NCBI GenBank assembly: GCA_025656455.1
Contig: JAHXHS010000022.1
Coordinates: 1 to 64,000, forward strand
DNA length: 64,000 nt
DNA from: Candidatus Thiodiazotropha sp. (ex Epidulcina cf. delphinae)
GTDB lineage: Bacteria > Pseudomonadota > Gammaproteobacteria > Chromatiales > Chromatiaceae
Direction: 5' to 3'
Positions 14,780-23,094 of this stretch are shown piece by piece (the first letter of the stretch is position 1; each line of letters begins with the position of its first letter). The translations under genes and the position numbers were made by a program. Below the pieces are notes generated by a model. It was not told the origin of the DNA. It ran no database searches and worked only from the letters and a program-made list of their open reading frames with translations.

Positions 14780-14889
14780 TGAATTTTGAATTGATGTGCT
14801 CGCGTTGCTCGCAGCTCTTTATATTTCAAACAAGGCATGCGCGAAGCGCATACCGAAATTCAAAATTCATCATTCAAAATTCATAATTA
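14761..14889. repeat. AATTTTGAATT palindromic element, copy 1
   Basis: The arms are AATTTTGAATGATGAATTTTG and their complement at 14860-14889. They enclose GC-rich minor inverted repeats such as GCATGCGCGAAGCGCATAC. The left arm supplies the GntR stop region and the right arm ends 13 bases before prpB. A related element is at 16954-17240, with single arms at 25103 and 25836. Confidence 0.8.
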
Positions 14890-14902
14890 TTGAGGAAAGC
14901 AG

Positions 14903-15796
14903 ATGACGACCAATCCCACCCCCGGCGCCCGCTTCCGCGCCGCCATCGAGAGAGAGAAGCCCTTGCAGTGCGTGGGCGCGATCAATGCCTATCATGCCCG
15001 GCTGGCTGAGGCATCGGGGTTTCGCTCGCTCTACATCTCTGGCGGGGGTGTGGCGGCCGGTTCCTGTGGCATACCTGATCTGGGCATCACCACCATGGAG
15101 GATGTGCTGACTGACTTGCGGCGCATTACCGAGGTAACGGCATTGCCGGTGTTGGTGGATATCGATACCGGTTGGGGCGGCGCCTTCAATATCGCCCGCG
15201 CCACCCGCAATATGAATAAATTCGGCGCGGCCGCGGTGCATATCGAGGATCAGGTGCAGCAAAAACGCTGCGGCCATCGACCCAATAAGGCTATCGTCGG
15301 CCAAGGCGAAATGGTCGATCGGGTGAAGGCGGCGGTGGACGCGAAGCTGGACCATGACTTTGTGGTAATGGCGCGCACCGATGCCTTGGCGGTGGAGGGC
15401 ATGCAGTCGGCTATCGACCGGGCCTGCGCCTGCGTCGAGGCGGGGGCGGATATGATCTTTCCCGAGGCGATGACCGAACTCGATCAATACCGTGAATTCG
15501 TGGCGGCGGTAAAAGTGCCGGTGCTGGCCAATATCACTGAGTTCGGCGCCACGCCGCTGTTTAGCGCCGAGGAACTGGCGGCCGCCGGGGTCAGCATCGC
15601 CCTCTATCCCTTGAGTGCGTTCCGCGCCGCCAATGCCGCGGCACTCAAGGTCTACCGGACCCTGCGCTCCGAAGGCACCCAACAGGGAGTGGTCGGGATC
15701 ATGCAGAGTCGCGCCGACCTCTACCACTACCTCGGTTATCACGACTTTGAAACCAAACTGGATCAACTTTTCGCATCAGAGGAGGTCTCCCCATGA
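14903..15796 (+). CDS. prpB: Methylisocitrate lyase
   Basis: A 297-residue isocitrate-lyase-superfamily enzyme that cleaves 2-methylisocitrate to pyruvate and succinate. Visible family features are [17 protein letters not shown] near the N-terminus, the metal-binding DIDTGWGG (about 87-94), the catalytic loop [11 protein letters not shown] with Cys about 123, and [10 protein letters not shown]. The shorter KRCGH loop (not KKCGH) fits methylisocitrate rather than isocitrate lyase. The ATG has GAGGAAAG upstream. The stop overlaps the prpC start (ATGA), indicating coupling. Confidence 0.95.
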   Translation: MTTNPTPGARFRAAIEREKPLQCVGAINAYHARLAEASGFRSLYISGGGVAAGSCGIPDLGITTMEDVLTDLRRITEVTALPVLVDIDTGWGGAFNIARATRNMNKFGAAAVHIEDQVQQKRCGHRPNKAIVGQGEMVDRVKAAVDAKLDHDFVVMARTDALAVEGMQSAIDRACACVEAGADMIFPEAMTELDQYREFVAAVKVPVLANITEFGATPLFSAEELAAAGVSIALYPLSAFRAANAAALKVYRTLRSEGTQQGVVGIMQSRADLYHYLGYHDFETKLDQLFASEEVSP

Positions 15797-16947
15797 GCGA
15801 GCCCAATCAAGTCCTGCCCAAGGCGAAAAAATCGGTCGCCCTCTCCGGCACCGCTGCCGGCAACACCGCGATCTGCACGGTCGGGCGCACTGGTAATGAC
15901 CTGCACTATCGCGGCTATGACATCCTCGATTTCGCGGAGATAGCGGAATTCGAAGAGATCGCCTATCTGCTGATCCACGGCAACCTGCCGACAGCGGCGG
16001 AGCTCAAGGCCTACAAGACTAAACTGAAATCGATGCGCGGCCTGCCTTTGGCGGTCAAACAGGCGCTGGAGGCGATACCCGCCTCTGCCCATCCGATGGA
16101 TGTGATGCGCACCGCTTGCTCGGTGATGGGTAGTTGCATCCCTGAGAAGGAGACACACCCGGCGGCTGAGGCAAGGGAACTCATCGATCGAATGATGGCC
16201 AGCTTCGGCTCCGCGCTGCTCTACTGGCATCACTATGCGATGAATGGCAAACGCATCGAAGTGGAGACCGACGACGACTCCATCGGCGGCCATTTTCTGC
16301 ATCTATTGCATGGCGAGAAGCCCAAGGCGTCCTGGGTGCGCGCCATGCACACCTCCCTGGTGCTGTATGCCGAACACGAGTTCAATGCCTCCACCTTCAC
16401 CGCCCGGGTGGTGGCCGGCACCAACTCGGATATCTACTCGGCCATCACCGCGGCCATCGGCGCCCTGCGCGGTCCCAAGCATGGCGGCGCCAATGAGGAG
16501 GCGTTCCGTATCCAGAGCCGCTACCGCACCGCGGACGAAGCGGATGCGGACATCCGCGAGCGGGTCGGTCGCAAGGAGATCGTGATCGGTTTCGGCCATC
16601 CGGTCTATACCGTGGGCGACCCGCGCAACGAAGTGATCAAGCGCGTCGCCAAGGGGCTCTCGGACGAAGCAGGCAACACCCGCCTGTACGAGGTGGCCGA
16701 TCGCCTGGAGTCGGTGATGTGGGAGATCAAGAAGATGTTCCCCAACCTCGACTGGTTCTCCGCCGTCTCTTACAACCAGATGGGTGTGCCCACGGCTATG
16801 TTCACGCCGCTGTTCGTCATCTCCCGGGTCTCCGGCTGGGGCGCCCATGTCATCGAGCAACGGGAAGACGGCAAGATCATTCGTCCGTCGGCCAACTACA
16901 TCGGGCCGGAAAACCGCGCCTGGGCGCCGATCGATCAGCGAAGCTGA
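15793..16947 (+). CDS. prpC: 2-Methylcitrate synthase
   Basis: A 384-residue citrate-synthase-fold enzyme condensing propionyl-CoA with oxaloacetate. Motifs are [10 protein letters not shown] near the N-terminus, [28 protein letters not shown] (catalytic His), [14 protein letters not shown] and the Asp-containing [27 protein letters not shown] with [12 protein letters not shown]. The short length and placement with prpB and prpE identify it as PrpC rather than GltA. It overlaps prpB by four bases. An AT-rich palindrome separates it from prpD. Confidence 0.95.
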   Translation: MSEPNQVLPKAKKSVALSGTAAGNTAICTVGRTGNDLHYRGYDILDFAEIAEFEEIAYLLIHGNLPTAAELKAYKTKLKSMRGLPLAVKQALEAIPASAHPMDVMRTACSVMGSCIPEKETHPAAEARELIDRMMASFGSALLYWHHYAMNGKRIEVETDDDSIGGHFLHLLHGEKPKASWVRAMHTSLVLYAEHEFNASTFTARVVAGTNSDIYSAITAAIGALRGPKHGGANEEAFRIQSRYRTADEADADIRERVGRKEIVIGFGHPVYTVGDPRNEVIKRVAKGLSDEAGNTRLYEVADRLESVMWEIKKMFPNLDWFSAVSYNQMGVPTAMFTPLFVISRVSGWGAHVIEQREDGKIIRPSANYIGPENRAWAPIDQRS

Positions 16948-16953
16948 TTTGTT

Positions 16954-17240
16954 TAATTATGAATTTTGAATGGTGAATTTTGAATTAAGGTGTGCGCTTT
17001 GCGCACGCCTGATTTGAAATGGATAATCAGATTGCTTAAGCCTTATGGAGCATCTCTTCCCCTTCAGGGAAAAGGACAGGATGAGAGGATAAAAATCGGC
17101 ATGCTATTTATTTATCCCCCTCACCCTCTCCCTGAAGATAGAGGCTACAAGAAATCTATCAATTCCGCTGTTGGGTAAAAAAACCCGCGAGCACAGCGAG
17201 CACATCAATTCAAAATTCATCATTCAAAATTCAAAATTAA
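16954..17240. repeat. AATTTTGAATT palindromic element, copy 2 (longer)
   Basis: Arms AATTATGAATTTTGAATGG (16955 on) and the complementary CATCATTCAAAATTCAAAATT (17216 on) lie about 250 bases apart. The interior has GTGTGCGCTTTGCGCACGC and CGAGCACAGCGAGCAC boxes. It fills the whole prpC-prpD gap and would form a long hairpin in the transcript. Confidence 0.75.
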
Positions 17241-17255
17241 CCAAGGGTTACAACC

Positions 17256-18707
17256 ATGAGCAAAGCCGCTGTCCTGGATGCCTCGCGTCCTGACTACGAC
17301 CCGGTGATCCAGGCGATCACTGACTATGTGCTGAATTACGATGTCAGCCAGAGCCGGGAGGCGATGGAGACCGCACGCTACGACTGGATGGACAGCATGG
17401 GCTGCGCCATCTACGCCCTCAATTACCCGGCCTGCACTAAGCTGCTCGGGCCTGTGGTGTCTGGCGCGGATATGCGGGGGGGGGCGCGGGTGCCCGGCAC
17501 CCCTTATGAACTCGATCCCCTGCGGGCGGCCTGGAATATCGGCGCCATGGTGCGCTGGCTCGACTACAACGACACCTGGCTGGCCGCGGAGTGGGGCCAT
17601 CCCTCCGACAACCTGGGCGCGATCATGGCCCTGGCAGACTATCAGTCGCGTCTCGCCCTGGCGCGGGGCGGTGAATCGCTGAACATGGGCGAGGTGTTGA
17701 AGGCGATGATCAAGGCCCATGAGATCCAGGGGGTGATCGCGCTTGAAAACAGCTTCAACCGGGTCGGGCTCGACCATGTGATGCTGGTGCGCATCGCCTC
17801 CGCCGCCGTGGCCGCGGCGATGCTCGGCTGTAACCGGGAGGAGATACTCAGCGCCGTCTCCCACGCCTGGCTCGATGGCTGTTCCCTGCGCACCTATCGC
17901 CACGCCCCCAACACCGGTCCGCGCAAGTCCTGGGCCGCCGGCGACGCCTCCTCCCGGGGACTGTTTCTCGCCTTCACCGCCGCCAAGGGCGAGACCGGCT
18001 ACCCCTCGGCCATCACGGCCAAGGGGTGGGGTTTCCAGGATGTCTCGTTCAAGGGCAGTGAGCTGCAATTCACCCAGGGCTTCGGCGCCTATGTGATGGA
18101 GAATATCCTCTTCAAGATCGCCTTCCCTGCCGAGTTCCATGCCCAGACCGCGGCGGAGGCGGCCGTTATCCTGCATCCTCAGGTAAAAGACCGGCTTGAT
18201 GAGATCGACAGGATTCTGATCGAGACCACGGAATCGGGCGACCGCATCATCAACAAAACCGGTCCCCTGGATAATCCGGCCGATCGGGATCACTGCATCC
18301 AGTACATGGTGGCGGTGCCGCTGATCAAGGGCAGCCTGACCGCTGAAGACTACGAAAACGATGTCGCCGCCGACCCGCGGATCGATGAACTGCGCAATAA
18401 GATGGAGGTGGTGGAAAACGAACGCTTCACCCGCGAATACCTGGAGCCTGACAAACGGGCCATCGGCAACGCCATCCAGGTCTTCTTCAAGGATGGCGGC
18501 AACAGCGACAAGGTCAGCATCGATTATCCGGTGGGCCATCGCCGGCGCCGTTCCGAGGGCATCCCGCTGTTGGAAGAGAAGTTCGAACGTTATCTGCGTG
18601 GCCGTATCAGCCAGAAGAACGCCGATGAGATCCTTGAAGTCTGTGCCGACCCGTCCGCCTTCGAGGCCTGCACGGTGGATAGGATGATGGGTCTGCTGGC
18701 GCTCTGA
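17256..18707 (+). CDS. prpD: 2-Methylcitrate dehydratase
   Basis: A 483-residue MmgE/PrpD-family protein that dehydrates 2-methylcitrate to 2-methyl-cis-aconitate. The family segments MDSMGCAIYAL, the Gly/Arg-rich VPGTPYELDPLRAAWNIGAMVRWLDYNDTW, EWGHPSDNLGAI and CSLRTYRHAPNTGPRKSWAAGDA are present, along with the C-terminal VDYPVGHRRRR-like stretch. The ATG has a weak AGGG upstream. Using PrpD rather than the AcnD/PrpF pair means no separate isomerase is needed. It is the last gene of the operon, followed immediately by MITE-like elements. Confidence 0.95.
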   Translation: MSKAAVLDASRPDYDPVIQAITDYVLNYDVSQSREAMETARYDWMDSMGCAIYALNYPACTKLLGPVVSGADMRGGARVPGTPYELDPLRAAWNIGAMVRWLDYNDTWLAAEWGHPSDNLGAIMALADYQSRLALARGGESLNMGEVLKAMIKAHEIQGVIALENSFNRVGLDHVMLVRIASAAVAAAMLGCNREEILSAVSHAWLDGCSLRTYRHAPNTGPRKSWAAGDASSRGLFLAFTAAKGETGYPSAITAKGWGFQDVSFKGSELQFTQGFGAYVMENILFKIAFPAEFHAQTAAEAAVILHPQVKDRLDEIDRILIETTESGDRIINKTGPLDNPADRDHCIQYMVAVPLIKGSLTAEDYENDVAADPRIDELRNKMEVVENERFTREYLEPDKRAIGNAIQVFFKDGGNSDKVSIDYPVGHRRRRSEGIPLLEEKFERYLRGRISQKNADEILEVCADPSAFEACTVDRMMGLLAL

Positions 18708-18726
18708 TAAAGCGGCGGACGGTTTT

Positions 18727-18888
18727 AGGGCCACGGAAAAAAAGATTTAACCCAAACTACTTGTCTTCTTGCCCGCCTTCTTTGTTGTAGCTTCGGTTAC
18801 GTAGGCCCGGCTACGCGCCCTTCGCTACGCCTCGAAGGCAGGCAACAATCCGGCGCATTTTGGGTTAAATCTTTTTTTCCGTGGCCCT
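18727..18888. mobile_element. MITE family C, copy 1 (left of graspetide locus)
   Basis: Perfect-looking terminal inverted repeats AGGGCCACGGAAAAAAAGATT / AATCTTTTTTTCCGTGGCCCT (given in part). The interior arms are ACGTAGGCCCGGCTACGCGCC and CGCCTTCGAGGC. The same 162-bp element lies at 21113-21274 in the opposite orientation. Confidence 0.85.
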
Positions 18889-18889
18889 T

Positions 18890-19010
18890 ATTAACCCGGC
18901 TCTTCCCCATGAAAAAAGTCGCAGGTCAGGTTGACACGGAGCGGCTACCTGACTCAAGGGGGTGTCACGTAGCTGCGCAACGTGACCTACTATTAGGTTG
19001 CCGGGTTAAT
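18890..19010. repeat. TTAACCCGG...CCGGGTTAAT bounded repeat
   Basis: Outer boxes TTAACCCGG and CCGGGTTAA enclose AGGTCAGGTTGACAC...GTGACCTAC type inverted segments. Similar AACCCGGCGACCTAATA boxes occur at 35678, 50150 and 55884. Confidence 0.65.
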
Positions 19011-19016
19011 AATTCG

Positions 19017-19092
19017 GTAGGTCAGGTTGCGCTGTAAGCGCTACCTGACAATATCGGCGGGGAGTGTCAGGTAGCTTCGCAACCTGACCTAC
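19017..19092. repeat. GTAGGTCAGGTTGCG hairpin, copy 1
   Basis: The arms GTAGGTCAGGTTGCG and CGCAACCTGACCTAC enclose a loop with a second AGCGCTACCTGACA / TGTCAGGTAGC pair. The same repeat, in the same orientation, lies at 20990-21066, directly after the ATP-grasp gene. Confidence 0.8.
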
Positions 19093-19143
19093 GCTTCTGT
19101 CCATCAGCGGCAGGTTATAACGTAAAGCAAACGGAGAAACACA

Positions 19144-19206
19144 ATGCACGCAAATGAGTATTTCCTTGAAATGACCAGGCTCATGGTCTATCCGTTAGAC
19201 TGTTAG
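19144..19206 (+). CDS. Possible 20-residue small ORF
   Basis: An ATG seven bases after GGAG opens a 20-codon frame (MHANEYFLEMTRL...) ending TAG. It lies 136 bases upstream of the graspetide precursor and could be a leader ORF, a stray remnant, or chance. No similarity was recognised; the only support is the good ribosome-binding site. Confidence 0.25.
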   Translation: MHANEYFLEMTRLMVYPLDC

Positions 19207-19342
19207 TCAGGAAGAGGGTATGGATCATAATTTGTGGCATTTGAGCGTAGCTGTGCAGGTTAAAGCCGGATAGCGATCCCACCTTTATTGAATCCATATC
19301 CATGCCCTGCTGCTGCCTCAATAAGGATACAGGAGTAGTCTC

Positions 19343-20020
19343 ATGGTAAAGAAGACGGATAAATCCAGCGATAAAAAAAAGCGTGCAAAAAAGGGCTCGG
19401 CCGAGGTAACCACATTAGCCCTGGGAGAAGAGGGACCCACCACCCAAGCGACAGGCGAGGAAGGGCCAACCACTAAGCCCTTGACGGAGGAAGGACCTAC
19501 CACCCTGATGATCGGGGAAGAAGGCCCGACCACAAAAAAGAAAGGTGAGGAGGGACCGACCACCCTAGCCATCGGCGAAGAGGGTCCGACCACCAAACGC
19601 CTTGGCGAGGAAGGGCCGACCACCAAGAAGAGAGGGGAAGAGGGACCTACGACCCTGGTGGTGGGTGAAGAAGGGCCCACCACCAAAAAGAAGGGCGAAG
19701 AGGGCCCGACCACGAAAAAGAAAGGCGAGGAAGGCCCGACAACCTTGCGGATCGGTGAAGAGGGTCCCACGACCGGATTACTGGGAGAGGAAGGTCCCAC
19801 GACCTTGGCCGTCGGGGAAGAGGGTCCGACAACCTGGATCTTCGGCGAGGAGGGCGCACCGAAGCTCGAGGACGGCGAAGATGTCACTACCCTGGCCGTC
19901 GGTGAAGAGCATGTCACCACCCTGGCCGTCGGCGAGGAGCAGGTCACCACCCTGGCGGTTGGCGAAGAAGGCCCCGGCGACCCGACCGGCGGTGGCGAAA
20001 ATCCATTCGGAAACTTTTAA
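19343..20020 (+). CDS. Plesiocin-type graspetide precursor with 18 TTxxxxEE cores
   Basis: A 225-residue repetitive protein. A lysine-rich leader (residues 1-22) is followed by ten-residue units T-T-x-x-x-x-E-E-G-P from residue 23. Fifteen units run in register to residue 170, then one degenerate unit (PKLEDGED, 173-180), then three units TTLAVGEE at 182-209 with HV or QV spacers. The tail is glycine-rich (GDPTGGGENPFGNF). TTxxxxEE is the core of group-2 graspetides (plesiocin), in which an ATP-grasp ligase makes ester bonds between Thr hydroxyls and Glu carboxylates. Four x positions vary between hydrophobic (LALG, LMIG, LVVG) and cationic (KKKG, KRLG) sets. The start has AGGAG nine bases upstream. 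The stop overlaps the ligase ATG (TAATG). Plesiocin itself has four cores, so this one is exceptionally long. No signal peptide or transporter is seen. Confidence 0.88.
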   Translation: MVKKTDKSSDKKKRAKKGSAEVTTLALGEEGPTTQATGEEGPTTKPLTEEGPTTLMIGEEGPTTKKKGEEGPTTLAIGEEGPTTKRLGEEGPTTKKRGEEGPTTLVVGEEGPTTKKKGEEGPTTKKKGEEGPTTLRIGEEGPTTGLLGEEGPTTLAVGEEGPTTWIFGEEGAPKLEDGEDVTTLAVGEEHVTTLAVGEEQVTTLAVGEEGPGDPTGGGENPFGNF

Positions 20021-20976
20021 TGCCGGTCGCTGCAAATCCGATTATCCTGGTCGCCGGCGGTGACCAGGACCCTAACTTGGTCTGTCTGCTGGATACCTTG
20101 GCCCATGCCGGGATTGAGACGCTGCCTCTGCTTTGCACCGTTGAACAGAATGCCGCGCTGACCTGGGATCTGTCCAGTGATGCGTTGAAACTGGATGGCG
20201 AACCCATTCATCCAACGGCCGCGTTCATCCGTCACGATGTGTTTACCTCAGCGATGAGTGACAGCGCAACGGCGAACTATCGCGCATTTGCCTGGTACAC
20301 GGCCATTGCGGGATGGCTGGCGGCGCACCACGAGGTGCACTGCTTGAACAGGGGTGCGCTACACACCCAGTTGAACAAACCGCAGGTCCTGCATGCAGCC
20401 CGTGAAGCGGGCCTGAACATCCCCGACACCCTTGTCAGCAATGAACTCACCGGCGCGGCGATAACCGGACTGGGACCCAGACTGATCGCCAAACCCGTCA
20501 CCGGCGGGGGCTATTGTCAGACATTGGCCTCGCTGGGAAAGATAACGGAGTTGCGCAACGGCGTGGCCGCCGCGCCCGCGATCATTCAAACCGAGCTTGT
20601 CCCGCCGGAGATTCGCGTCTACCGGATCGGTGAAGAGACCATCCCATTCAAAGTCATATCGGACGAACTGGACTATCGCACCAGCCAACAAACCCGGATC
20701 GAACCATGGGATGAAGCGCTTCCCGGCAACATCATCCCTGGCTTGGAAAACTTGATGAACCGCTTCGGCCTCGACTTCGGCGCCGCAGATTTCAAAACCG
20801 ACCCTGAGACCGGGGAGTTACTGTTCCTCGAAATCAACACTTCACCGATGTTTGCCGCATTCGACAGGGTCAGCGATCAAGCCGTCACCCGCGCATTGAC
20901 TCAAGCGCTTACACGGAAGGCCGGGCGAACGGTGTTGCATGACGAAAATATCAACTCAAGCTATCTCTCAACCTGA
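20020..20976 (+). CDS. ATP-grasp graspetide macrocyclase (MvdD/PsnB type)
   Basis: A 318-residue ATP-grasp ligase. Seen in order: N-terminal pre-ATP-grasp part with LVAGGDQD, ATP-binding lysine in RLIAKPVTGGG (154-164), hinge-like QTELVPPEIRVYRIG (190-204), and the C-terminal signature FGAADFKTD (253-261) followed by LEINTSPMFAAFD (270-282), whose Glu and Asn would bind Mg. D-F-K before the NTSP motif is typical of peptide macrocyclases of the microviridin/plesiocin family rather than of RimK or glutathione synthetase. It starts on the last base of the precursor stop codon, giving one-to-one coupling. It is expected to install Thr-Glu ester crosslinks in each core. No acetyltransferase, protease or exporter is adjacent. 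Confidence 0.88.
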   Translation: MPVAANPIILVAGGDQDPNLVCLLDTLAHAGIETLPLLCTVEQNAALTWDLSSDALKLDGEPIHPTAAFIRHDVFTSAMSDSATANYRAFAWYTAIAGWLAAHHEVHCLNRGALHTQLNKPQVLHAAREAGLNIPDTLVSNELTGAAITGLGPRLIAKPVTGGGYCQTLASLGKITELRNGVAAAPAIIQTELVPPEIRVYRIGEETIPFKVISDELDYRTSQQTRIEPWDEALPGNIIPGLENLMNRFGLDFGAADFKTDPETGELLFLEINTSPMFAAFDRVSDQAVTRALTQALTRKAGRTVLHDENINSSYLST

Positions 20977-20989
20977 GTACGAGAAGACC

Positions 20990-21066
20990 GTAGGTCAGGT
21001 TGCGCCGCAAGCGCTACCTGACAATATCGGCGGGAAGATGTCAGGTAGCTTCGCAACCTGACCTAC
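20990..21066. repeat. GTAGGTCAGGTTGCG hairpin, copy 2
   Basis: A direct copy of 19017-19092 with few changes (GCGCCGCAAGCGCTACCTGACA; GGCGGGAAGATGTCAGG). It begins 14 bases after the ligase stop codon and could double as a transcription terminator. Confidence 0.8.
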
Positions 21067-21112
21067 GTCTCTGGCCTACGTTGCTGCGTTTTCGCAAGGG
21101 CGCAGCTTATTA

Positions 21113-21274
21113 AGGGCCGTGGAAAAAAAGATTTAACCCAAAATGCCCCGGATTGTTGCCTGCCTTCGAGGCGTAGCGAAGGGCGCGTAGCCGGGCCTAC
21201 GTAACCGAAGCTACAACAAAGAAGGCGGGCAAGAAGACAAGTAGTTTGGGTTAAATCTTTTTTTCCGCGGCCCT
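21113..21274. mobile_element. MITE family C, copy 2 (inverted, right of graspetide locus)
   Basis: Reverse-complement match to 18727-18888 over its full 162 bp, with terminal repeats AGGGCCGTGG / CCGCGGCCCT. Its last two bases contribute to the TAG stop codon of the FMN-domain protein. Confidence 0.85.
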
Positions 21275-22799
21275 AACCCACGGCATGCACCTTGGGAGGC
21301 TGCACCGGCGGAAACCGTTCGTCCAAGGCGACGGAGGGACCGTCTACGGTAACGATGCGGGCATGATGGCGGCGTAATTCACGAGGTGATTTGACACCAC
21401 AGGAATGAGCGATGACCCCCACCTCATGCACCAGGTGACCGACATAGTTGGCCACGCGTTCCGCTTTCACTTCAGGCACAAGCCCTTTTTGTAGATTCGG
21501 ATCATGGGTGGTAATGCCGGTGGGACAGGTGTTTTTATTACACTGCAAGGCCTGAATGCATCCCAGGGCAAACATAAAACCCCGCGCCGAGGTAACGAAA
21601 TCCGCACCGACACAGAGCGCCCAGGCGATATCGGCCGGGGTGATCAGCTTGCCCGAAGCGACGACCTTGACCCGATCCCGCAGACCGTGTGCGTTGAGCT
21701 TGTCCACCAGCAGATACAGACTCTCCCGCAGTGAGAGCCCGACGGCGTCGATCAGCGGCATCGGCGCTGCGCCGGTGCCGCCGTCGCTGCCGTCGAGGGT
21801 GATGAAATCCGGTGCGCAGGAGGGTCCGCGCTTAGTGATATCGCTGAACAGCTCATCCAACCAGTGGGGTCCGCCGATGACGATCTTGAAGCCCACCGGC
21901 TTACCGGTGACCTCTCGCACCTGCTGGATCATATCCAGCAGATCGTTGTTACAACGAACATCGGTATGACGATTAGGACTGATGGCGTCCTTCCCCGCCT
22001 CGATCCCCCGTATCGCGGCGATCTCATCGGTGACCTTTCTACCAGGCAGGATACCTCCTTTACCGGGCTTGGCCCCCTGACTCAATTTGATTTCGAACAT
22101 TTTTACCTGGGGAAGGGCCGCGACCTCCCGCAATCTATCGTCACTCAGATTACCGGCCGGGTCACGCACGCCGTTTTTCGCCGTGCCGATCTGAAACACG
22201 ATGTCCGCACCGCCCTGAAGGTGATAGGGCGAAAGCCCGCCCTCGCCGGTATTGATCCAGCAACCGGCCTTGTGCGCTCCCATGGAAAGGGCCTGCACAG
22301 CCGGTTTAGACAACGCCCCGTAGCTCATGCCGGAGATATTGAACAACGAATCGGTGGTATAGGGATGGCGGCATTTCTCACCGATGGTGATCGGCCCGGG
22401 CGGTACGGCATCTTCGCCAAGGGTCGGAAAGGGACAGTTGACGAAGAGTATCGAACCGGGACGGCGGATGTCTCTGGTGGAGCCGAAGGCCACGGTGTTG
22501 GGCAGGTCCTTACCGGCCCGGTAGACCCAGGCCCGCTGCGCGCGGTTGAAGGGCAGCTCCTCCCGGTCCATGGCAAAGAAATATTGGCGGAAGAACTCGC
22601 CGAGATGTTCGAAGAAATAGCGGAAATGGCCGATTACCGGGTAATTTCTGCGAATCGCGGTCTTGGTCTGGGTCACGTCATAGATATAAGTGACAATGAC
22701 CGCGAGAAGTGCGACACCGAACAACAGAAGAAGGACGAAGGAGAAGACCTCCAGGGCGCCGAGCAGAAAGGCCTGTATGCTGAAACCTGAATCACTCAT
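21273..22799 (-). CDS. FMN-binding glutamate synthase-like membrane protein
   Basis: A 508-residue protein starting at ATG 22799, seven bases after AGGAGG; the earlier in-frame ATGs sit on or before that site. Residues 10-45 form a membrane anchor (FLLGALEVFSFVLLLLFGVALLAVIV). The rest is the FMN/glutamate-synthase central domain: NISGMSYGALSKPAVQALSMGA, NTGEGGLSPYHLQGG, FEIKLSQGAKPGKGG, ITLDGSDGGTGAAPMPLID and the cysteine cluster CIQALQCNKNTCPTGI (3Fe-4S type). It lacks the glutaminase domain of true GltB. The family is widespread but its substrate is unsettled. Its stop codon lies on the MITE end, so the C-terminus may have been shaped by that insertion. Confidence 0.85.
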   Translation of the reverse strand: MSDSGFSIQAFLLGALEVFSFVLLLLFGVALLAVIVTYIYDVTQTKTAIRRNYPVIGHFRYFFEHLGEFFRQYFFAMDREELPFNRAQRAWVYRAGKDLPNTVAFGSTRDIRRPGSILFVNCPFPTLGEDAVPPGPITIGEKCRHPYTTDSLFNISGMSYGALSKPAVQALSMGAHKAGCWINTGEGGLSPYHLQGGADIVFQIGTAKNGVRDPAGNLSDDRLREVAALPQVKMFEIKLSQGAKPGKGGILPGRKVTDEIAAIRGIEAGKDAISPNRHTDVRCNNDLLDMIQQVREVTGKPVGFKIVIGGPHWLDELFSDITKRGPSCAPDFITLDGSDGGTGAAPMPLIDAVGLSLRESLYLLVDKLNAHGLRDRVKVVASGKLITPADIAWALCVGADFVTSARGFMFALGCIQALQCNKNTCPTGITTHDPNLQKGLVPEVKAERVANYVGHLVHEVGVIAHSCGVKSPRELRRHHARIVTVDGPSVALDERFPPVQPPKVHAVG

Positions 22800-23094
22800 T
22801 GACATCCCTCCTGGTTCACCGCTGCTGCAGGGCGTCCACAACAGCAAAAAAGCGGGAAATGGATGAAACTACAACCTACGGGTATCTCGTCAGGCGATTT
22901 TCCAGGATATGGCGTACTTCTATATCAGGCGAGATGGCTTCCGCTCCAGGTTCACAGATAACCTACCTGACCCGAAGTTTCACTCCTTTATATCGGCCCG
23001 CCTATAAGGAACTTGATGAGATCTTTGGATGATTATTTTCTTCCACAGCCCTAAAATGACCCCCCCGAACCATATCAACAACAGGCAGTAGACG

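Noticed and set aside
14870..15766. A 298-residue minus-strand ORF over prpB
   Set aside because: Antisense artefact; composition is His/Arg/Gly rich and the plus frame is PrpB.
19318..19950. A 210-residue minus-strand ORF full of VVGPSSP repeats
   Set aside because: It is the reverse reading of the graspetide core repeats; there is no ribosome-binding site and the plus-strand frame has a clear start, coupling and family motif.
19409..19980. Regular 30-bp repeats resembling a CRISPR array
   Set aside because: Units are contiguous, have no unique spacers of constant length and stay in frame as TTxxxxEEGP codons.
22800..22847. Upstream starts for the FMN glutamate-synthase-like gene
   Set aside because: The AGGAGG site lies between them and the ATG at 22799, so the longer forms would not be initiated there.
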